Positions 10,593 through 11,985 of a stretch of DNA of 11,985 nt are shown here, one piece after another (the first letter of the stretch is position 1; each line of letters begins with the position of its first letter). The stretch comes from CAZTQN01 sp964615765. Lineage in GTDB: Bacteria; Planctomycetota; Phycisphaerae; Phycisphaerales; UBA1924. Below the pieces are notes generated by a model. That model was not told where the DNA came from, made no database searches, and was given only the letters and a program-made list of their open reading frames with translations. Where the stretch lies: contig CAZTQN010000061.1 in assembly GCA_964615765.1 (NCBI GenBank), forward strand, positions 1-11,985, read 5' to 3'. A program made the translations under genes and the position numbers.

Positions 10593-11985
10593 ATGTATAG
10601 GCGATACGTGACGGACGCGCCGGGAGCGGGCAGGGCGCTTGCGCAAAGCCCGTATGAAGCCAGCGTGGGAGTCATCAGTTACTCGGACCATGATCGGCGA
10701 GAAATCCGCTTTCACGTGGATATCACGGTGGCGTTCGGTGGTCGCGACGGGCCCACGGTGCATGTTCACAACGTGTCGGCCTTGCCCAACCCGCATCCGT
10801 TCCCGGCGCGGCCGATCGCGGCCGACGTCGCGCTATGGGAGCGCGAGCGGGCCCGGAGAGGGCGCCGCGACACCAAGCGCGTCAAGGCGGATTTGCTCCG
10901 GATCGTCGACGGGTGCGGGTGGCGCACCTTCGAGGACGCGACGCCGGCGTCGGCGATGCGTTACTTCGCAGACCTGCGCGACCAAGGCACGACCGGGCGG
11001 ACGGTCAACAAACTCATGTCGATCCTCTCGTCCTTCGTCGAGGTCGTGCGGCTGCACGAGATGGCGTCGCCGTCGCCGCGCATCACGGTGAACTGGGCCA
11101 AGGGGTTGCCGCGATGTGACACCGACGACGCGACGGACGGGTCGCGCCCGCTGACGTGGGATGAGATCATGGCGCTGATCGCGAGCGTGCGGGCCAGGGC
11201 GGAGAGCGAGACGCACCCAACCCTCAAGGCGCGGCGTGAGCGCCGGGCGCCGGCGTACCTGCTGCTGGCGTTCACCGGGCTCCGCGAGGGAGAGGCCCGC
11301 GGGCTCACGGTCGACATGGTGAAAGCGGGGCCGGCCCGGCTTGAACTGACCAGGCGGACCAAGTCGAAGAAGAAGAGGAGCATCCCGCTGGTCGGCGACG
11401 GGCTCACGGCGGTGAACTGGCTGCGGGAGCGGGCGGTCGACGGGCGCTTGTTCCCAAAAGGCACGTTTCCGAGCCTCAAAACGCTGGGGAACGACTGCAA
11501 GGCGGCCGGCGTTGATCCGACCGACGTCGGGTTCCATTCGCTGCGGAAGGGCTTCGCAGGCCGGTGCGCCGAGTTGGGCGTGGACCTGCTGGTCGCTGGG
11601 AAGATCCTCGGCCACTCCGACCCGAAGTTGACCGCGAACGTGTACACGCACACTTCAGAAAATCTTCTGGCCGCCCAACTCTCGGTTTTTGCAGGGCTTA
11701 TGCGCGGGCGGGAGGCTCGTCCTGAGGATTTTGTTCATGATGGGCTGGACGACCCCGCTTTTTCCGACGATACTCGTGGTGCCAAGCGTCCTATGGGAAC
11801 CACCACACACCAACGCGATTTGACGGGCGGCTCGCTACCCCAGCGGGATGCTTGGCAGTTGAACGATGGGCTGAGCCGCCCGTCATCTCGCGTTCACGCT
11901 GCGCAGGGCACTCAGCCCGCCGCGCGATTCTCTGGACAAGAGCCACCTGTCGGACTTGAACCGACGACCTGCGGTTTACAAAACC
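10593..11985 (+). CDS. Tyrosine recombinase/integrase (3' end beyond the window)
   Basis: This is a site-specific recombinase of the lambda-integrase/XerCD type. It would join the element to, and excise it from, the chromosome through a covalent DNA-tyrosine intermediate. ATG 10593 is the only ATG before residue 120, though upstream sequence is open and a GTG start is possible. Residues 85-160 form the SAM-like DNA-binding domain (RVKADLLRIVDGCGWRTF, then TVNKLMSILSSFV). The catalytic set is complete: Arg231 (FTGLREGEARG), Lys257 in the beta-hairpin (TKSKKKRSIPL), His315 and Arg318 (FHSLRKGFA), His341 (LGHSDPKLT) and Tyr351 (ANVYTH). After about residue 370 (base 11703) comes a polar tail of lower third-position G/C. 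Its frame runs straight through the antisense of tRNA-Thr (reading VGLEPTTCGLQN) and past the window edge. The first 60 or so residues match nothing I know. Confidence 0.93.
   Translation, partial: MYRRYVTDAPGAGRALAQSPYEASVGVISYSDHDRREIRFHVDITVAFGGRDGPTVHVHNVSALPNPHPFPARPIAADVALWERERARRGRRDTKRVKADLLRIVDGCGWRTFEDATPASAMRYFADLRDQGTTGRTVNKLMSILSSFVEVVRLHEMASPSPRITVNWAKGLPRCDTDDATDGSRPLTWDEIMALIASVRARAESETHPTLKARRERRAPAYLLLAFTGLREGEARGLTVDMVKAGPARLELTRRTKSKKKRSIPLVGDGLTAVNWLRERAVDGRLFPKGTFPSLKTLGNDCKAAGVDPTDVGFHSLRKGFAGRCAELGVDLLVAGKILGHSDPKLTANVYTHTSENLLAAQLSVFAGLMRGREARPEDFVHDGLDDPAFSDDTRGAKRPMGTTTHQRDLTGGSLPQRDAWQLNDGLSRPSSRVHAAQGTQPAARFSGQEPPVGLEPTTCGLQN
11821..11885. repeat. Perfect 13-base inverted repeat with 39-base spacer, beside the tRNA-Thr end
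   Basis: TGACGGGCGGCTC (11821-11833) is matched exactly by its reverse complement GAGCCGCCCGTCA (11873-11885). It lies in the low-constraint tail of the integrase frame, 55 bases from the tRNA 3' end. No T-run follows, so it is not a standard intrinsic terminator. It could be a recombinase or excisionase arm site, a transcript hairpin ending the integrase message, or a structure with another role. Confidence 0.6.
11941..11985 (-). tRNA. tRNA-Thr (anticodon TGT), 3' part only
   Basis: Read on the minus strand, the bases give the anticodon loop TTTGTAA with anticodon TGT (complement of 11978-11980) and the 3' anticodon stem ACCGC. These are followed by variable loop AGGTC, T-stem GTCGG with loop TTCAAGT and CCGAC, acceptor strand AGGTGGC, and discriminator T at 11941. 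CCA is not encoded. The T-stem pairs perfectly. The 5' half, D-arm and acceptor partner (expected GCCACCT) lie beyond the window edge. Its 3' end faces the integrase, the classic arrangement for an element inserted at a tRNA 3' end. The attachment core is therefore probably within these bases (inference). Confidence 0.92.

Noticed and set aside
10223..10675. Longer 150-residue version of the minus-strand membrane protein
   Set aside because: The extra 55 N-terminal residues are Ser/Arg/Gly-rich, would overlap the integrase start and span the palindrome. The ATG at 10510 directly precedes the first membrane helix.
10639..11119. Two plus-strand ORFs (10639-11091 and 10835-11119) overlapping the integrase
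   Set aside because: They are Arg/Ser/Thr- or Arg/Ala-rich shadows of the integrase, whose own frame carries all catalytic residues.
10833..11653. 272-residue minus-strand ORF opposite the integrase
   Set aside because: It is antisense to an intact recombinase and has no recognisable motif.

Overview
The window is GC-rich bacterial DNA that reads as one end of an integrative mobile element. The evidence is a tyrosine recombinase gene that runs into the 3' end of a tRNA-Thr gene, preceded by one enormous gene of the 'polyvalent protein' type carried by phages and conjugative or integrative elements. The strong preference for G or C at third codon positions, the general lack of Shine-Dalgarno sequences and the style of the recombinase would suit a planctomycete or a similar high-GC phylum. 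That host assignment is a weak inference. No ribosomal or housekeeping protein is present to fix it.

Layout. Positions 1-10299 (+) are a single open frame with no stop, already open at the left edge, encoding at least 3,421 residues. In order it carries a Pro/Ala-rich leader, an ADP-ribosyltransferase-like domain, a helical domain common in element-encoded giant proteins, a Gly/Asp/Arg-rich linker, a DarB-type adenine-N6 methyltransferase, a SNF2/DEAH-type helicase, a coiled-coil and SAP-like DNA-binding stretch, and about 1,100 C-terminal residues resembling 'large polyvalent protein' C-terminal regions. A small two-helix membrane protein gene lies on the opposite strand (10223-10510), overlapping the tail of the giant gene. 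After an 82-base divergent gap holding a perfect 19-base palindrome, the integrase starts at about 10593 (+) and stays open to the window edge. The last 45 bases are the 3' part of a tRNA-Thr(UGU) gene on the minus strand.

The most unusual signal is inside the giant gene. Two low-complexity linkers, at about 158-349 and 1667-2041, are overlain in the +2 frame by ORFs that look like ordinary proteins, one Trp-rich and one helical. Exactly there, the giant frame loses its usual G/C third-position preference, by hand count to about 55% against about 85-88% in flanking coding sequence. Either these are genuine nested genes, or the linkers are out-of-frame translations of former separate genes that became bridges when neighbouring genes fused.

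Working together (inference): the integrase inserts the element at the 3' end of tRNA-Thr. The giant protein probably modifies and remodels DNA during transfer or establishment and may counter restriction, as phage P1 DarB does. The membrane protein is an unassigned accessory gene.
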